This document shows positions 35,782-45,043 of a DNA stretch of 64,000 nucleotides, piece after piece. The notes beneath the pieces are model-generated. The model had not been told where the DNA came from and ran no database searches. It saw only the letters and a program-made list of their open reading frames with translations. Position 1 is the first letter of the stretch. Every line of letters starts with the position of its first letter. The stretch is from Firm-13 sp037143795 (GTDB lineage: Bacteria > Bacillota > Clostridia > Saccharofermentanales > Saccharofermentanaceae). The DNA lies in contig JBAWXZ010000001.1 of the NCBI GenBank assembly GCA_037143795.1, forward strand, positions 62,001 to 126,000. Reading direction: 5' to 3'. The position numbers and the translations under genes are program-made.

Positions 35782-36996
35782 TCAAAGAAGCCCGTTCTTT
35801 TTCTTCATCTGTGCAACCACCTTCATAGGCAGTCCGAAGCAGTTGATAAAGCCGGTTGCATCTTTCTGATCATACACATCATCTTCTGCAAAGGTAGCAA
35901 TTGCCTCGTCATAAAGTGAGAAGGGAGAGGTCGAACCGGCGGGCATGCAATTTCCTTTATAAAGCTTCAACCGCACATTGCCTGATACTGTTTCCTGCGT
36001 CTTTTCCACAAAGGCTGCAAGTGCTTCACGCAGCGGATGAAACCACTGTCCAAAATAGACAAGTTCTGCATATCGCTGGGCTACAATATCCTTGTAGTGG
36101 AGCGTATCGCGATCGAGGGTAAGAAGTTCAAGTTCACGATGCGCCGCGTACATAACGGTTCCGCCGGGTGTCTCATATACTCCGCGGGATTTCATACCGA
36201 CAAGTCGGTTTTCAACCATGTCGACAATTCCGACTCCGTTTTTTGCAGCTGCTACATTTAAATATTTGAGCATGGAAACCGGATCGAGTTTTTTGCCGTC
36301 GACAGCAACAGGAATACCTTTTTCAAAGGTAAGATCAATGTATGTCGCTTTATCAGGAGCCTGTTCAGGGGAGACCATCAGCTTAAGAATCTTGTTATAC
36401 TGCGGTTCATTGGCAGGATTCTCAAGATCCATTCCTTCATGGGAAAGGTGCCAGAGGTTCTCATCCATTGAATAATTGTCTTCTTTTGTCACGGGAACAG
36501 GAATATTTCTTGCATTTGCATAGTCAATTTCTTCATCACGGGACTTAATATCCCAGAGACGCCAGGGCGCGATGATTTTAAGCTCGGGTGCAAGTGCTTT
36601 GACGGTGAGTTCAAAACGCACCTGGTCGTTGCCTTTGCCGGTGCAGCCATGGGCAATTGTGGTGCAGCCTTCGCGGCGGGCAACCTCCACCATGCGCTTG
36701 GCGATAACAGGCCGTGCAAAAGATGTTCCCAGAAGATATTTGCCTTCATACATGGCACCGGCCTTCATGGTCGGGTAAATGTAATCCGTGATGAACTCTT
36801 CGGCGATGTCTTCAACAAAACAGGCAGTTGCACCGCAGTTTAAAGCTTTCTGCTTAAGAAATGCTTCGTCAACGCCAATTCCGACTTCACCTGCCATAGC
36901 AATAACTTCACAGTCGTAATGTTCTAAAAGCCACGGTATGATAATTGATGTATCAAGTCCGCCTGAATATGCGAGCAGAATTTTTTCTTTAGCCAT
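35782..36996 (-). CDS. argG: Argininosuccinate synthase
   Basis: The 404-residue enzyme condenses citrulline and aspartate using ATP. It begins MAKEKILLAYSGGLDTSI, the PP-loop ATP site, and has GCTGKGNDQVRFE and YSMDENLWHLSHEG, characteristic of the family. I chose ATG 36996, preceded by GGAGGAAACGATC, over the upstream in-frame start at 37011. It is the first gene of argGH; the promoter at 37051-37079 and a possible ArgR site lie just upstream. Confidence 0.97.
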   Translation of the reverse strand: MAKEKILLAYSGGLDTSIIIPWLLEHYDCEVIAMAGEVGIGVDEAFLKQKALNCGATACFVEDIAEEFITDYIYPTMKAGAMYEGKYLLGTSFARPVIAKRMVEVARREGCTTIAHGCTGKGNDQVRFELTVKALAPELKIIAPWRLWDIKSRDEEIDYANARNIPVPVTKEDNYSMDENLWHLSHEGMDLENPANEPQYNKILKLMVSPEQAPDKATYIDLTFEKGIPVAVDGKKLDPVSMLKYLNVAAAKNGVGIVDMVENRLVGMKSRGVYETPGGTVMYAAHRELELLTLDRDTLHYKDIVAQRYAELVYFGQWFHPLREALAAFVEKTQETVSGNVRLKLYKGNCMPAGSTSPFSLYDEAIATFAEDDVYDQKDATGFINCFGLPMKVVAQMKKKNGLL

Positions 36997-37012
36997 GATC
37001 GTTTCCTCCAAA

Positions 37013-37045
37013 TTTGCATAAATATTCGCAATAATGCATAAACTA
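37013..37045 (-). promoter_or_regulatory. Possible ArgR operator (ARG box) at argG
   Basis: Read on the minus strand, GCGAATATTTATGCAAA resembles the Bacillus-type ARG box (core GAATWWWWATKCA), with a second half-similar ATGCATTATTGCG beside it. It overlaps the expected transcription start of argG. The match is suggestive only. Confidence 0.4.
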
Positions 37046-37050
37046 TGACT

Positions 37051-37079
37051 ATTTTAGCAAAGCAATTTGTTTGCGTCAA
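37051..37079 (-). promoter_or_regulatory. Sigma-A promoter of argGH
   Basis: On the minus strand TTGACG, a 17-base spacer and TAAAAT. Both hexamers match the consensus at five of six positions. Transcription should start at about 37044, within the proposed operator. Confidence 0.8.
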
Positions 37080-37109
37080 CCTCTATTATTGTATTCTTAG
37101 AAAACATGC

Positions 37110-37139
37110 AAGACAAGATGGAAATATTCCGTGTATAAT
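37110..37139 (+). promoter_or_regulatory. Probable promoter of the class IV aminotransferase gene
   Basis: AAGACA, an 18-base spacer and a consensus TATAAT. It would give a leader RNA of about 130 bases before the start codon at 37278. Confidence 0.5.
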
Positions 37140-37188
37140 ATGAACGATATTCAGACTTTACGCAGATGATAGACTAGGGTAGAATTGA

Positions 37189-37258
37189 TTGACTGAAGAT
37201 AATATTCTTCAGACTTAAGATTTTCATCAGACACCCGCAGGGGTGTCTTTGTCAGTCA
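37189..37258 (+). promoter_or_regulatory. Structured leader RNA with alternative hairpins before the aminotransferase gene
   Basis: Two hairpins can form: CTGAAGA/TCTTCAG (37193-37199 with 37206-37212) and AGACACCC/GGGTGTCT (37229-37236 with 37241-37248, loop GCAG). In addition TGACTGA (37190-37196) is complementary to TCAGTCA (37252-37258); this pairing competes with the first hairpin. The second hairpin is followed by only three T. Confidence 0.45.
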
Positions 37259-37277
37259 TTGATTAGGGGGCTTATAC

Positions 37278-38198
37278 ATGTCGTTTCCAATGCTGGAGAA
37301 TCCATCCGGTGATTTTTGTTACTGCAATGGCCAAAAAGTTCTATTTTCATCCCCAGAAGGTAAAATCCTTATGGAGCCTGTTTCCGATGTTATCTATTAT
37401 GAATCAATCAGAGTGCGTGACGGAGTCCTGATTTTTTTTGAAAACCACATGCTTCGACTTCTGCAGTCAATTGAAGCCAAAGAGAAATTTACTCTGGATA
37501 CCGATTCTCTTTTTGATAATGCCATACAGATGCTGCACGAGGCTGAGCCGCCGGTCAGGGACGGCGATATTCGAATCGTTATTACAAACAAGACAAAACT
37601 GATACATTTTTCGCGCGTTATTACTCCGCCGGCTGATTCTTTCGAAACAGGAATTCCTGCATCGCTTTTATCATGGGAGCGGCTTGATCCCCAGGTTAAG
37701 GTTTTTCACAGTGATTACAAAGCGGCTGTTGCTGCGAAATTTAAAGAAGAAACCCCTTTTGGCCCTCCGTTTGAAGTCCTTCTGTCCGACCGGAAAGGGC
37801 AGATTACCGAAGGAAGCCGATCCAATTTTTTCGTTCTCTATCACGGCATTGTGTATTCTCCGCCAGAGGCTCTGATTCTGATTGGAATCACGCGCAGATA
37901 TGTGCTCCAGTCAGTACGTATGGCAGGCCTTGTTTACAAGGAAGCTTTGTTTTCACTTGAAGACCTTATAAGAATGCGTGACGAGGCTATGTCGCCTAAA
38001 GATTCAGTGGCTTTGTTTATTACAAGTTCGCCATTCGATATTCTTCCCGTGCATTCTGTCGACAAAGAAGTATTCCTGTCTGCACAGAACAAAGATCTTG
38101 CAAAAATTTCGGAGATTTATCAGAGTATTGTGCGTCACTATATAGAGTCGCACCCGTCTGATTCGATTCAGACCGAATACTGCATCGAGGACACTTAA
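37278..38198 (+). CDS. Class IV PLP-dependent aminotransferase
   Basis: The 306-residue protein belongs to the fold-type IV PLP enzymes (branched-chain aminotransferase, D-amino-acid aminotransferase, aminodeoxychorismate lyase). It has ESIRVRDGVLIFFENHMLRL at the start, a likely PLP lysine in HSDYKAA, and the cofactor-binding ITEGSRSNFFV. The exact substrate cannot be read from the sequence; the atypical segment around the lysine argues against a standard IlvE. The start ATG 37278 follows AGGGGG. An unusual structured leader precedes it. It is followed by htpG after 37 bases. Confidence 0.82.
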   Translation: MSFPMLENPSGDFCYCNGQKVLFSSPEGKILMEPVSDVIYYESIRVRDGVLIFFENHMLRLLQSIEAKEKFTLDTDSLFDNAIQMLHEAEPPVRDGDIRIVITNKTKLIHFSRVITPPADSFETGIPASLLSWERLDPQVKVFHSDYKAAVAAKFKEETPFGPPFEVLLSDRKGQITEGSRSNFFVLYHGIVYSPPEALILIGITRRYVLQSVRMAGLVYKEALFSLEDLIRMRDEAMSPKDSVALFITSSPFDILPVHSVDKEVFLSAQNKDLAKISEIYQSIVRHYIESHPSDSIQTEYCIEDT

Positions 38199-38235
38199 TC
38201 AGCTATTCATTTTTTTATTATACAGGAGGTATATT

Positions 38236-40161
38236 ATGTCTATTCGTTCAGGAAAAGTATCGGTAACTACAGAAAATATTTTCCCCATCATACGCAAATG
38301 GCTCTATTCAGACCATGATATTTTTATGCGTGAACTTGTCTCAAATGCATCGGATGCTATTTCAAAGTTCAAGAGATTAGTCGCCCTTGGTGAAGTCACC
38401 GGCAAATCCGATGAAGAATTCCGTATGGATGTCATTTTTGATAAAGATGCAGGGACGCTTTCTTTTTCAGATAATGGAATCGGCATGACAGCGGATGAAG
38501 TTGATAAGTATATCAATCAGATCGCATTTTCAGGCGCAATGGATTTTGTGGAAAAATACAAGGAACAGTCTACCGATACAAGCGGAATCATAGGGCATTT
38601 CGGTCTGGGTTTCTACTCTGCATTTATGGTAGCCGACAAGGTCAGCATCGAGACAAAGTCGTGGCAGGAGAATGAACCGGCGGTTATTTGGGAATCGGAA
38701 GACGGAATGGAATATACTATTTCCGAATCAGCAAGGACCGAACGCGGATCGGTAATCACTTTGAAGCTCTCTGAAGAGGCTATGGGAATCTTTGATGCCT
38801 ATAAGCTTCGCGGAGTCCTGAAAAAATATTGTTCTTTTATGCCTTACGACCTGTTTTTCATTGATGCTGCTGCTGAAAAGGAACACCTGGAGAATGAAGA
38901 GAAGGAGCGTCTGGAAAAGGAAGGGAAAGGCGAGGAATTCATTCCTCACCTTCACGATAATCCGCCGGTTAATACCAGGACTCCGCTTTGGGCAAAATCG
39001 CCGAAAGAGTGCACGGATGAGGAATATAAAGCCTTTTACCATGAAGTTTTCTCCGATATGCGGGACCCCCTCTTCTGGATACACCTGAATATGGATTATC
39101 CATTTACGCTTCAGGGAATACTCTATTTCCCTAAGACAAACAATGTTTATGAGTCTTTGGAAGGACGCATTAAGATTTATAACCATCAGGTATTTGTAGC
39201 TGATAATCTCGCCGAGGTTATTCCGGAATTCCTCTTCCTTCTGCGCGGCTGCCTTGACTGCTCAGACCTTCCGCTCAACGTATCGCGTTCCGCGCTTCAG
39301 CAGGATGAATATGTTAAGAAGCTTTCCACTCATATTGTCCGTAAGGTATCCGACAAACTGAACGAGATATTCAAGCAGGATAGAAAGGCTTACGAAGCAT
39401 ACTGGCCGGATATAAGTATTTTTGTAAAGTACGGCATGCTGAAGGATGATAAATTCTATGACAAAGTTAAGGATATATGTCTTTTCAAGACTGTAGAGGG
39501 AACTTTTCCGACAATGGGAGAGCTCACTGAGACTAAAGACACAGTGCGTTATACTCAGGCACCCGACCAGCAGGCCGCCTATGTCGAAATTGCACAGAAA
39601 AAGGGTTATGAGGTCATAATTCTGAACGAAGATCTCGATAACAATTTCATATCGTTCCTGGAGTACAAATATCCCAAAACGCATTTTAAGCGTGTTGATG
39701 CGGAGTTTGAAGGGGAGTCCGGTACCGAAGAGGAACAGAAGACTCTTCAGGATCTTTTCCGCGAGGCTGCAGGAGATGATAAACTGGATATTTCAGTTGT
39801 GGCGCTCGGCGCTGATCAGCTCCCTGCATTCATACAGGAAACAGAAGAAGCAAGGCGCATGAATGAAATGCGCAAGCAGTTTGAAAAAATGCGTACGGGT
39901 GCTGAAGATGATCCGTATAAGGATCTCGATAATATGTTTCCGCAGAAAAAAGACCTTGTCCTTAACAGCGATCATCCGCTTGTACTCAGACTGCGCGGTC
40001 TTTTCGGCATCACCGGTGAGAAGGACAGGCTCAATAAAATAGCTCTTCACCTGTATGACCAGGCAAGGCTAAGCCATGGTTCCCTCGATGCGGAAGGACT
40101 GAAAAGGTTCCTGAAGGTTAATGCAGAATTGATTACCGAGGTTGCAGAAAAACTTACCTGA
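38236..40161 (+). CDS. htpG: Chaperone HtpG (Hsp90)
   Basis: The 641-residue Hsp90 homologue has the N-terminal ATPase domain with FMRELVSNASDA, DNGIGMT and GHFGLGFYSAFMVADKV, a middle domain with DLPLNVSRSALQQD-type segment (CSDLPLNVSRS), and a C-terminal dimerisation domain. It is a complete protein of usual length. It starts at ATG 38236 behind CAGGAGG. No CIRCE or other heat-shock site is seen before it. It lies 37 bases from purL and may share its transcript. Confidence 0.97.
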   Translation: MSIRSGKVSVTTENIFPIIRKWLYSDHDIFMRELVSNASDAISKFKRLVALGEVTGKSDEEFRMDVIFDKDAGTLSFSDNGIGMTADEVDKYINQIAFSGAMDFVEKYKEQSTDTSGIIGHFGLGFYSAFMVADKVSIETKSWQENEPAVIWESEDGMEYTISESARTERGSVITLKLSEEAMGIFDAYKLRGVLKKYCSFMPYDLFFIDAAAEKEHLENEEKERLEKEGKGEEFIPHLHDNPPVNTRTPLWAKSPKECTDEEYKAFYHEVFSDMRDPLFWIHLNMDYPFTLQGILYFPKTNNVYESLEGRIKIYNHQVFVADNLAEVIPEFLFLLRGCLDCSDLPLNVSRSALQQDEYVKKLSTHIVRKVSDKLNEIFKQDRKAYEAYWPDISIFVKYGMLKDDKFYDKVKDICLFKTVEGTFPTMGELTETKDTVRYTQAPDQQAAYVEIAQKKGYEVIILNEDLDNNFISFLEYKYPKTHFKRVDAEFEGESGTEEEQKTLQDLFREAAGDDKLDISVVALGADQLPAFIQETEEARRMNEMRKQFEKMRTGAEDDPYKDLDNMFPQKKDLVLNSDHPLVLRLRGLFGITGEKDRLNKIALHLYDQARLSHGSLDAEGLKRFLKVNAELITEVAEKLT

Positions 40162-40198
40162 AAACCGTTTGCGGGGCAAAAATATAATGGAGGTATCT

Positions 40199-43100
40199 AT
40201 GCAGGATACAGCAATGGTTCGACGAATCTACGTGGAAAAAAAGAAAGAATTTGCCGTTGAGGCAGATGGACTGCTAAAAGCTCTCCGTTCCGATTTGGGA
40301 ATTTCAGCTCTTGAATATGTAAGGGTCCTGAATCGATATGATATTTCGGGTCTCTCGGAAGAAGAGTATTTGACAGCAAAAACCGACGTTTTTTCAGAGC
40401 CCCCCGTAGACTATGCGTATGATGAAATTGTCGACCTGACCGATGCATGCTATCTGCTGGCAATTGAATCACTTCCCGGCCAGTATGACCAGCGGGCTGA
40501 TTCTGCAGCACAGTGCGTGCAGATTTTGACCTGCAAGGAAAAACCCCTGGTAAGAACGGCACGTGTAATGGCTTTTTACGGAGTAATGACAAGTGACCAG
40601 AAAAAATCCGCTGCACAGTATCTTATCAATCCGGTTGAAGCACGGGAAGCCTCTCTTCTCAAGCCGGATTCCCTGGAAGATATTCTCGATGTTCCTGCCG
40701 ATGTAATCATTCTTGATGATTTCAGGACCCTGACCGGAAGTCAGATACAGGAACTTCGAGGGAATATGGGGCTGGCCATGTCTTGTGAGGATTTGCTTTT
40801 TACGCAGAAATTCTTTCTGGATGAAAAGAGGGATCCGACAGTAACGGAGATTCGGGTACTAGATACATACTGGTCGGATCATTGCCGTCATACAACGTTT
40901 TTGACGGAACTTACGGATGTGACATTCAGTGAACCGGATACTGAAATTTCCTCCAGGATGTCTTCCGTATATCAGGATTATTTGCAGAAGCGCACGGAGA
41001 TATATGGTGACCGTATTTCCCGGAAGCCCGTATGCCTTATGGATCTCGCTACAATGGCCATGCGTCAGCTCAAAGCAGAAGGAAAACTTTTGGATCTTGA
41101 CGAATCCGATGAAATCAATGCATGCTCAATCCGCGTCGGAATAACGGTCAGCGGTGTCCTTGAAGATTATATTGTCATGTTCAAAAATGAGACGCATAAC
41201 CACCCTACGGAAATAGAACCTTTCGGAGGTGCGGCGACCTGTCTGGGCGGTGCGATCCGTGATCCTTTGTCCGGCAGATCCTATGTTTACCAGGCTATGC
41301 GCGTCACGGGTGCGGGGGATCCGCGGGTACCGCTTTCGGAGACGCTCCCCGGCAAACTTTCCCAGAAAAAAATCGTCCGTTCTGCGGCCGCCGGCTACAG
41401 TTCATACGGCAACCAGATTGGACTTGCAACCGGTCAGGTCGATGAACTGTATCATCCGGGATATGTTGCAAAACGCATGGAAATCGGTGCTGTAATAGGT
41501 GCTGCACCGGCTTCTTCCATTGTGCGTGAATGTCCTAAGCCGGGAGATATCGTAATTCTTCTCGGCGGACGTACAGGCCGTGACGGTATTGGCGGAGCGA
41601 CCGGATCATCCAAGGCACATGATGAGAAATCCGTAATTACCTGCGGATCTGAGGTGCAGAAGGGCAATCCGCCCACTGAAAGAAAGATTCAGCGTCTGTT
41701 TCGCAATCCCAAAGTATCGAGACTGATTCTTCGCTGCAACGATTTCGGCGCAGGCGGCGTATCGGTTGCAATCGGAGAACTGGCCGACGGCCTGTGCATT
41801 GACCTGGATGCGGTCCCAAAGAAATATGAAGGACTTGACGGCACGGAACTTTCGATCTCCGAGTCACAGGAAAGAATGGCTGTTGTTATCGAGGAGAAAA
41901 ACAAGGAACTGTTTCTTTCCTTTGCCGCACAGGAGAATCTTGAAGCAGTGCAGGTTGCTGTCATCACAGAAGAGCCCCGAATGGTCATGAAGTGGAGGGA
42001 AAACGTCATCGTTGATCTTCCCCGGGCATTTATTGATACCAATGGTGCGCCGTCTTATGCAAAAGCCAGTGTACAGATGCCGGACATGACTGCGATATTT
42101 CCTGATACCCGGGCTGAAGGTTTTGTTCCGGGTGATTTCGTGTCCTCAATGAAGGGTACGCTGTCTTCGCTTGCCTCCTGCTCGAGAAAAGGACTTGCAC
42201 AGCGTTTTGATTCTACAATCGGAGCACGCACTGTTCTTATGCCTTTTGGCGGGAAATATCAGATGACCCCGGAAGAAGGAATGGTATCAAAAATCCCGGT
42301 CCTGAACGGTGAAACAAATGCCGTAACTATGATGAGTTACGGATTTGACCCGCAGCTGTCGGAATGGAGTCCATTTCATGGCGCCTACTACGCCGTGGTC
42401 GAATCCCTAATGAAAATTGCTGCGATGGGCGGTAATCCACTGAAAGCACGCCTTACATTCCAGGAGTACTTTGAACGCATGCAGACCGATGTATCCTGGG
42501 GCAAACCAACAGCGGCGCTTCTGGGAGCTTATCAGGCACAGCTTGATTATGGTACGCCTTCCATAGGCGGAAAAGATAGCATGTCCGGAACATTCAATGA
42601 TCTGAGCGTGCCTCCGACACTTGTTTCGTTTGCCGTTGCCACTACTACGGCTGAGCGCGTTGTCTCGTCGACAATCAGTTCCATCGGGCAGAAAGTGTTT
42701 GCAATATCAATACACAAAGATTCCATAGGGCTGTACAGGAAAGATCATGTGCTGCGTATATTCAAAGCACTTACGGAAATTGGCAGCCGCGGCCAGCTGC
42801 TTACATGTGCGGTTGTCCGACAGGGCGGTGTTGCAGCCAGAATAACGCAGATGTGCATGGGGAACCGTATAGGCTTTCAGTTTATTGACAGTCTTTCGAT
42901 GGAGTACATGTTCAGCCGCTCTTTCGGTGTTATGCTCGTCAGTGTCCGTGACAGCAATGCAATTGACAAGCTTGAAATGGTAGGCGCCAAATATATAGGG
43001 CATTCCACCCTCAGCGAAGCCATAACATGGAATGGACAGCTGATTACCCTTGCAGATGCCCAGAAGTCTTTTACATCTACGCTTGAGCCGATATTCCCAA

Positions 43101-43990
43101 CGGAGACTGCGGAGAAGCATTTGTATGAACCGCAGGAAACCACCGGGAGTCTCAGAAAATTCATACCGTTCGGCGGCGGATTCTTCGGTGCAAAACCTGT
43201 AGTTTTCATTCCGGTTTTCCCCGGGACCAACTGTGAATATGATTCAGCAGATGCCTTTACCAAGGCAGGTGCGATCGCCGATGTGATGGTGATCCGTAAC
43301 CGCACTTCCCAGGAAATATCCGAGTCCCTTCTTGAGATGAGCCGGCGTATATCGCTGGCGAATCTGATCATGATTCCAGGCGGATTTTCAGGCGGTGATG
43401 AGCCGGAAGGATCCGGGAAATTTATAGCGACCGCATTTCGAAATCCTTACGTAACGGCAGCCGTGCGCGATTTGCTTCACAACCGCGACGGACTTATGCT
43501 TGGAATATGCAACGGTTTTCAAGCGCTCATCAAGTTGGGACTGCTTCCTTACGGAGATATCCTGCCGCTGGAACCGGACGGTCCGACACTTACTTTTAAC
43601 CGCATCGGACGTCACCAGTCCGGCTATGTGACGACAAGGGTGGTAACAAATGAATCACCCTGGCTTTCGCTGACTAAAACAGGCGACCTTCATGAGATTC
43701 CGATATCCCATGGTGAAGGACGCTTCTATGCTTCAGATGAACTTTCAACCAGACTATTCAAGAATGGACAGATCGTAACACAATATGTCGATGACAAGGG
43801 AGAGCCGTCTATGGATACCTTTTTCAACCCGAATGGATCGGTACATGCAGTGGAAGGAATTGTCAGTCCTGACGGCCGGATATTCGGAAAAATGGGGCAC
43901 TCTGAAAGAGTTGGTGAATTAATTGCCAAAAATATCCCAGGGAAAAAGGACCAGCAAATATTCAAGGCTGGCGTAAGGTACTTTGCATAA
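40199..43990 (+). CDS. purL: Phosphoribosylformylglycinamidine synthase, single-chain (PurL with fused PurQ)
   Basis: The 1263-residue enzyme makes FGAM from FGAR, glutamine and ATP in purine synthesis. The N-terminal and AIRS-like domains include DTYWSDHCRHTTF, FKNETHNHPTEIEPFGGAAT and GGKDSMSG. The C-terminal glutaminase domain (from about residue 1000) has the nucleophile Cys in LGICNGFQ and the His in SHGEGRFYA, so ammonia is produced in the same chain. This arrangement, with length about 1250, is typical of clostridia and streptococci, which lack separate PurS/PurQ. ATG 40199 follows TGGAGG; the reading frame continues upstream but without a site. It overlaps rsmA by one base. Confidence 0.95.
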   Translation: MQDTAMVRRIYVEKKKEFAVEADGLLKALRSDLGISALEYVRVLNRYDISGLSEEEYLTAKTDVFSEPPVDYAYDEIVDLTDACYLLAIESLPGQYDQRADSAAQCVQILTCKEKPLVRTARVMAFYGVMTSDQKKSAAQYLINPVEAREASLLKPDSLEDILDVPADVIILDDFRTLTGSQIQELRGNMGLAMSCEDLLFTQKFFLDEKRDPTVTEIRVLDTYWSDHCRHTTFLTELTDVTFSEPDTEISSRMSSVYQDYLQKRTEIYGDRISRKPVCLMDLATMAMRQLKAEGKLLDLDESDEINACSIRVGITVSGVLEDYIVMFKNETHNHPTEIEPFGGAATCLGGAIRDPLSGRSYVYQAMRVTGAGDPRVPLSETLPGKLSQKKIVRSAAAGYSSYGNQIGLATGQVDELYHPGYVAKRMEIGAVIGAAPASSIVRECPKPGDIVILLGGRTGRDGIGGATGSSKAHDEKSVITCGSEVQKGNPPTERKIQRLFRNPKVSRLILRCNDFGAGGVSVAIGELADGLCIDLDAVPKKYEGLDGTELSISESQERMAVVIEEKNKELFLSFAAQENLEAVQVAVITEEPRMVMKWRENVIVDLPRAFIDTNGAPSYAKASVQMPDMTAIFPDTRAEGFVPGDFVSSMKGTLSSLASCSRKGLAQRFDSTIGARTVLMPFGGKYQMTPEEGMVSKIPVLNGETNAVTMMSYGFDPQLSEWSPFHGAYYAVVESLMKIAAMGGNPLKARLTFQEYFERMQTDVSWGKPTAALLGAYQAQLDYGTPSIGGKDSMSGTFNDLSVPPTLVSFAVATTTAERVVSSTISSIGQKVFAISIHKDSIGLYRKDHVLRIFKALTEIGSRGQLLTCAVVRQGGVAARITQMCMGNRIGFQFIDSLSMEYMFSRSFGVMLVSVRDSNAIDKLEMVGAKYIGHSTLSEAITWNGQLITLADAQKSFTSTLEPIFPTETAEKHLYEPQETTGSLRKFIPFGGGFFGAKPVVFIPVFPGTNCEYDSADAFTKAGAIADVMVIRNRTSQEISESLLEMSRRISLANLIMIPGGFSGGDEPEGSGKFIATAFRNPYVTAAVRDLLHNRDGLMLGICNGFQALIKLGLLPYGDILPLEPDGPTLTFNRIGRHQSGYVTTRVVTNESPWLSLTKTGDLHEIPISHGEGRFYASDELSTRLFKNGQIVTQYVDDKGEPSMDTFFNPNGSVHAVEGIVSPDGRIFGKMGHSERVGELIAKNIPGKKDQQIFKAGVRYFA

Positions 43991-44847
43991 TGAATAAAAA
44001 AAGATGCATTGAGCTCATAAAGGAATTTATTATTTTGCCGACACATAGTCTTGGTCAGAATTTTCTTGTGGATGATGATGCTGCTGCCTATATTGTTGAG
44101 GCAGCAGGAATTGAATCCTCCGATGACGTACTGGAAATTGGATCCGGCCTTGGTGCACTCACTGAAAAACTTGCAGATAAGGCGTGTTTTGTTCATGCTG
44201 TTGAAATTGATTCACATCTTCTGGATGCCCTGCAGGAGACTGTCAAGTCAAAAGACAATGTTCAGATCCTCTGCAGTGATTTTCTCAAGCTTTCTAAAAA
44301 GAGCCTGCGTGAAAATAAATCAAACCAATACGTTGTTGTTTCAAACATTCCATATTACGTTATGACCCCGATCATGATGAAGCTGTTCAGAGAGTGGGAT
44401 GATGCCAGAACGATGGTTTTTACAGTTGAGGATGCGGCATGTGACCGGATTTTTGCAGAACCCGGCAACAAACATTACGGACCGCTTGCCATCATTTCAA
44501 GTCTCTATGGAATAAAAGAAAAGTTGATGCTCCTGGAGTCAGGTTCCTTTCACCCCGCTCCGCATACTAAGTCCGCAGTAATCCGATTAACAGCAAACGG
44601 GGTTCTCCGGACTGCTCCGAGCGTGCTGTTTCCCCTTGTTGTCGCTGCTTTTTCCCAGAGACGGAAAACCCTGATAAATTCGCTTTCTTCAAGCGGTCTT
44701 TTTCCTGACGGCAAAAATCAGGTGAAGGAACTTTTACTTTCCCTTGATATTATTCCTACAATCCGGGCAGAGCAGCTTTACCCTCTGGATTATATCCGGA
44801 TTGCACGCGGAATCGTGCAGAAATCAACTGAAATTGCTGACAAATGA
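43990..44847 (+). CDS. rsmA: 16S rRNA dimethyladenosine transferase
   Basis: The 285-residue enzyme (KsgA) dimethylates two adenines near the 3' end of 16S rRNA using S-adenosylmethionine. It has THSLGQNFLVDDDAA, the SAM-binding VLEIGSGLGALTE, and the catalytic NIPYYVMTP (motif NxPY). The start ATG overlaps the purL stop by one base (TAATG), so translation is coupled to purL, an unusual partner for a ribosome-biogenesis enzyme. Confidence 0.95.
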   Translation: MNKKRCIELIKEFIILPTHSLGQNFLVDDDAAAYIVEAAGIESSDDVLEIGSGLGALTEKLADKACFVHAVEIDSHLLDALQETVKSKDNVQILCSDFLKLSKKSLRENKSNQYVVVSNIPYYVMTPIMMKLFREWDDARTMVFTVEDAACDRIFAEPGNKHYGPLAIISSLYGIKEKLMLLESGSFHPAPHTKSAVIRLTANGVLRTAPSVLFPLVVAAFSQRRKTLINSLSSSGLFPDGKNQVKELLLSLDIIPTIRAEQLYPLDYIRIARGIVQKSTEIADK

Positions 44848-44963
44848 TTTTCATTTTGCATAAACACTTGGCTAATTCAACTAAAGCGCACTAAAACAAG
44901 CATCTAATGAAAGAATACAAAAGAAAACTTGCAAATTTGGAAATGTAAATTTTTAAATGTATC

Positions 44964-44992
44964 TACACAGAAAGACGATGTAATGGTATTAT
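44964..44992 (+). promoter_or_regulatory. Probable promoter of the PEP carboxykinase gene
   Basis: TACACA, a 17-base spacer and TATTAT lie about 50 bases before the start codon. The -35 matches the consensus at four of six and the -10 at five of six. Confidence 0.5.
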
Positions 44993-45043
44993 AGTAGTGT
45001 TGCGTGAAATCGCTAAGCTAAGTTGCGAAAGGATGGATACAAT

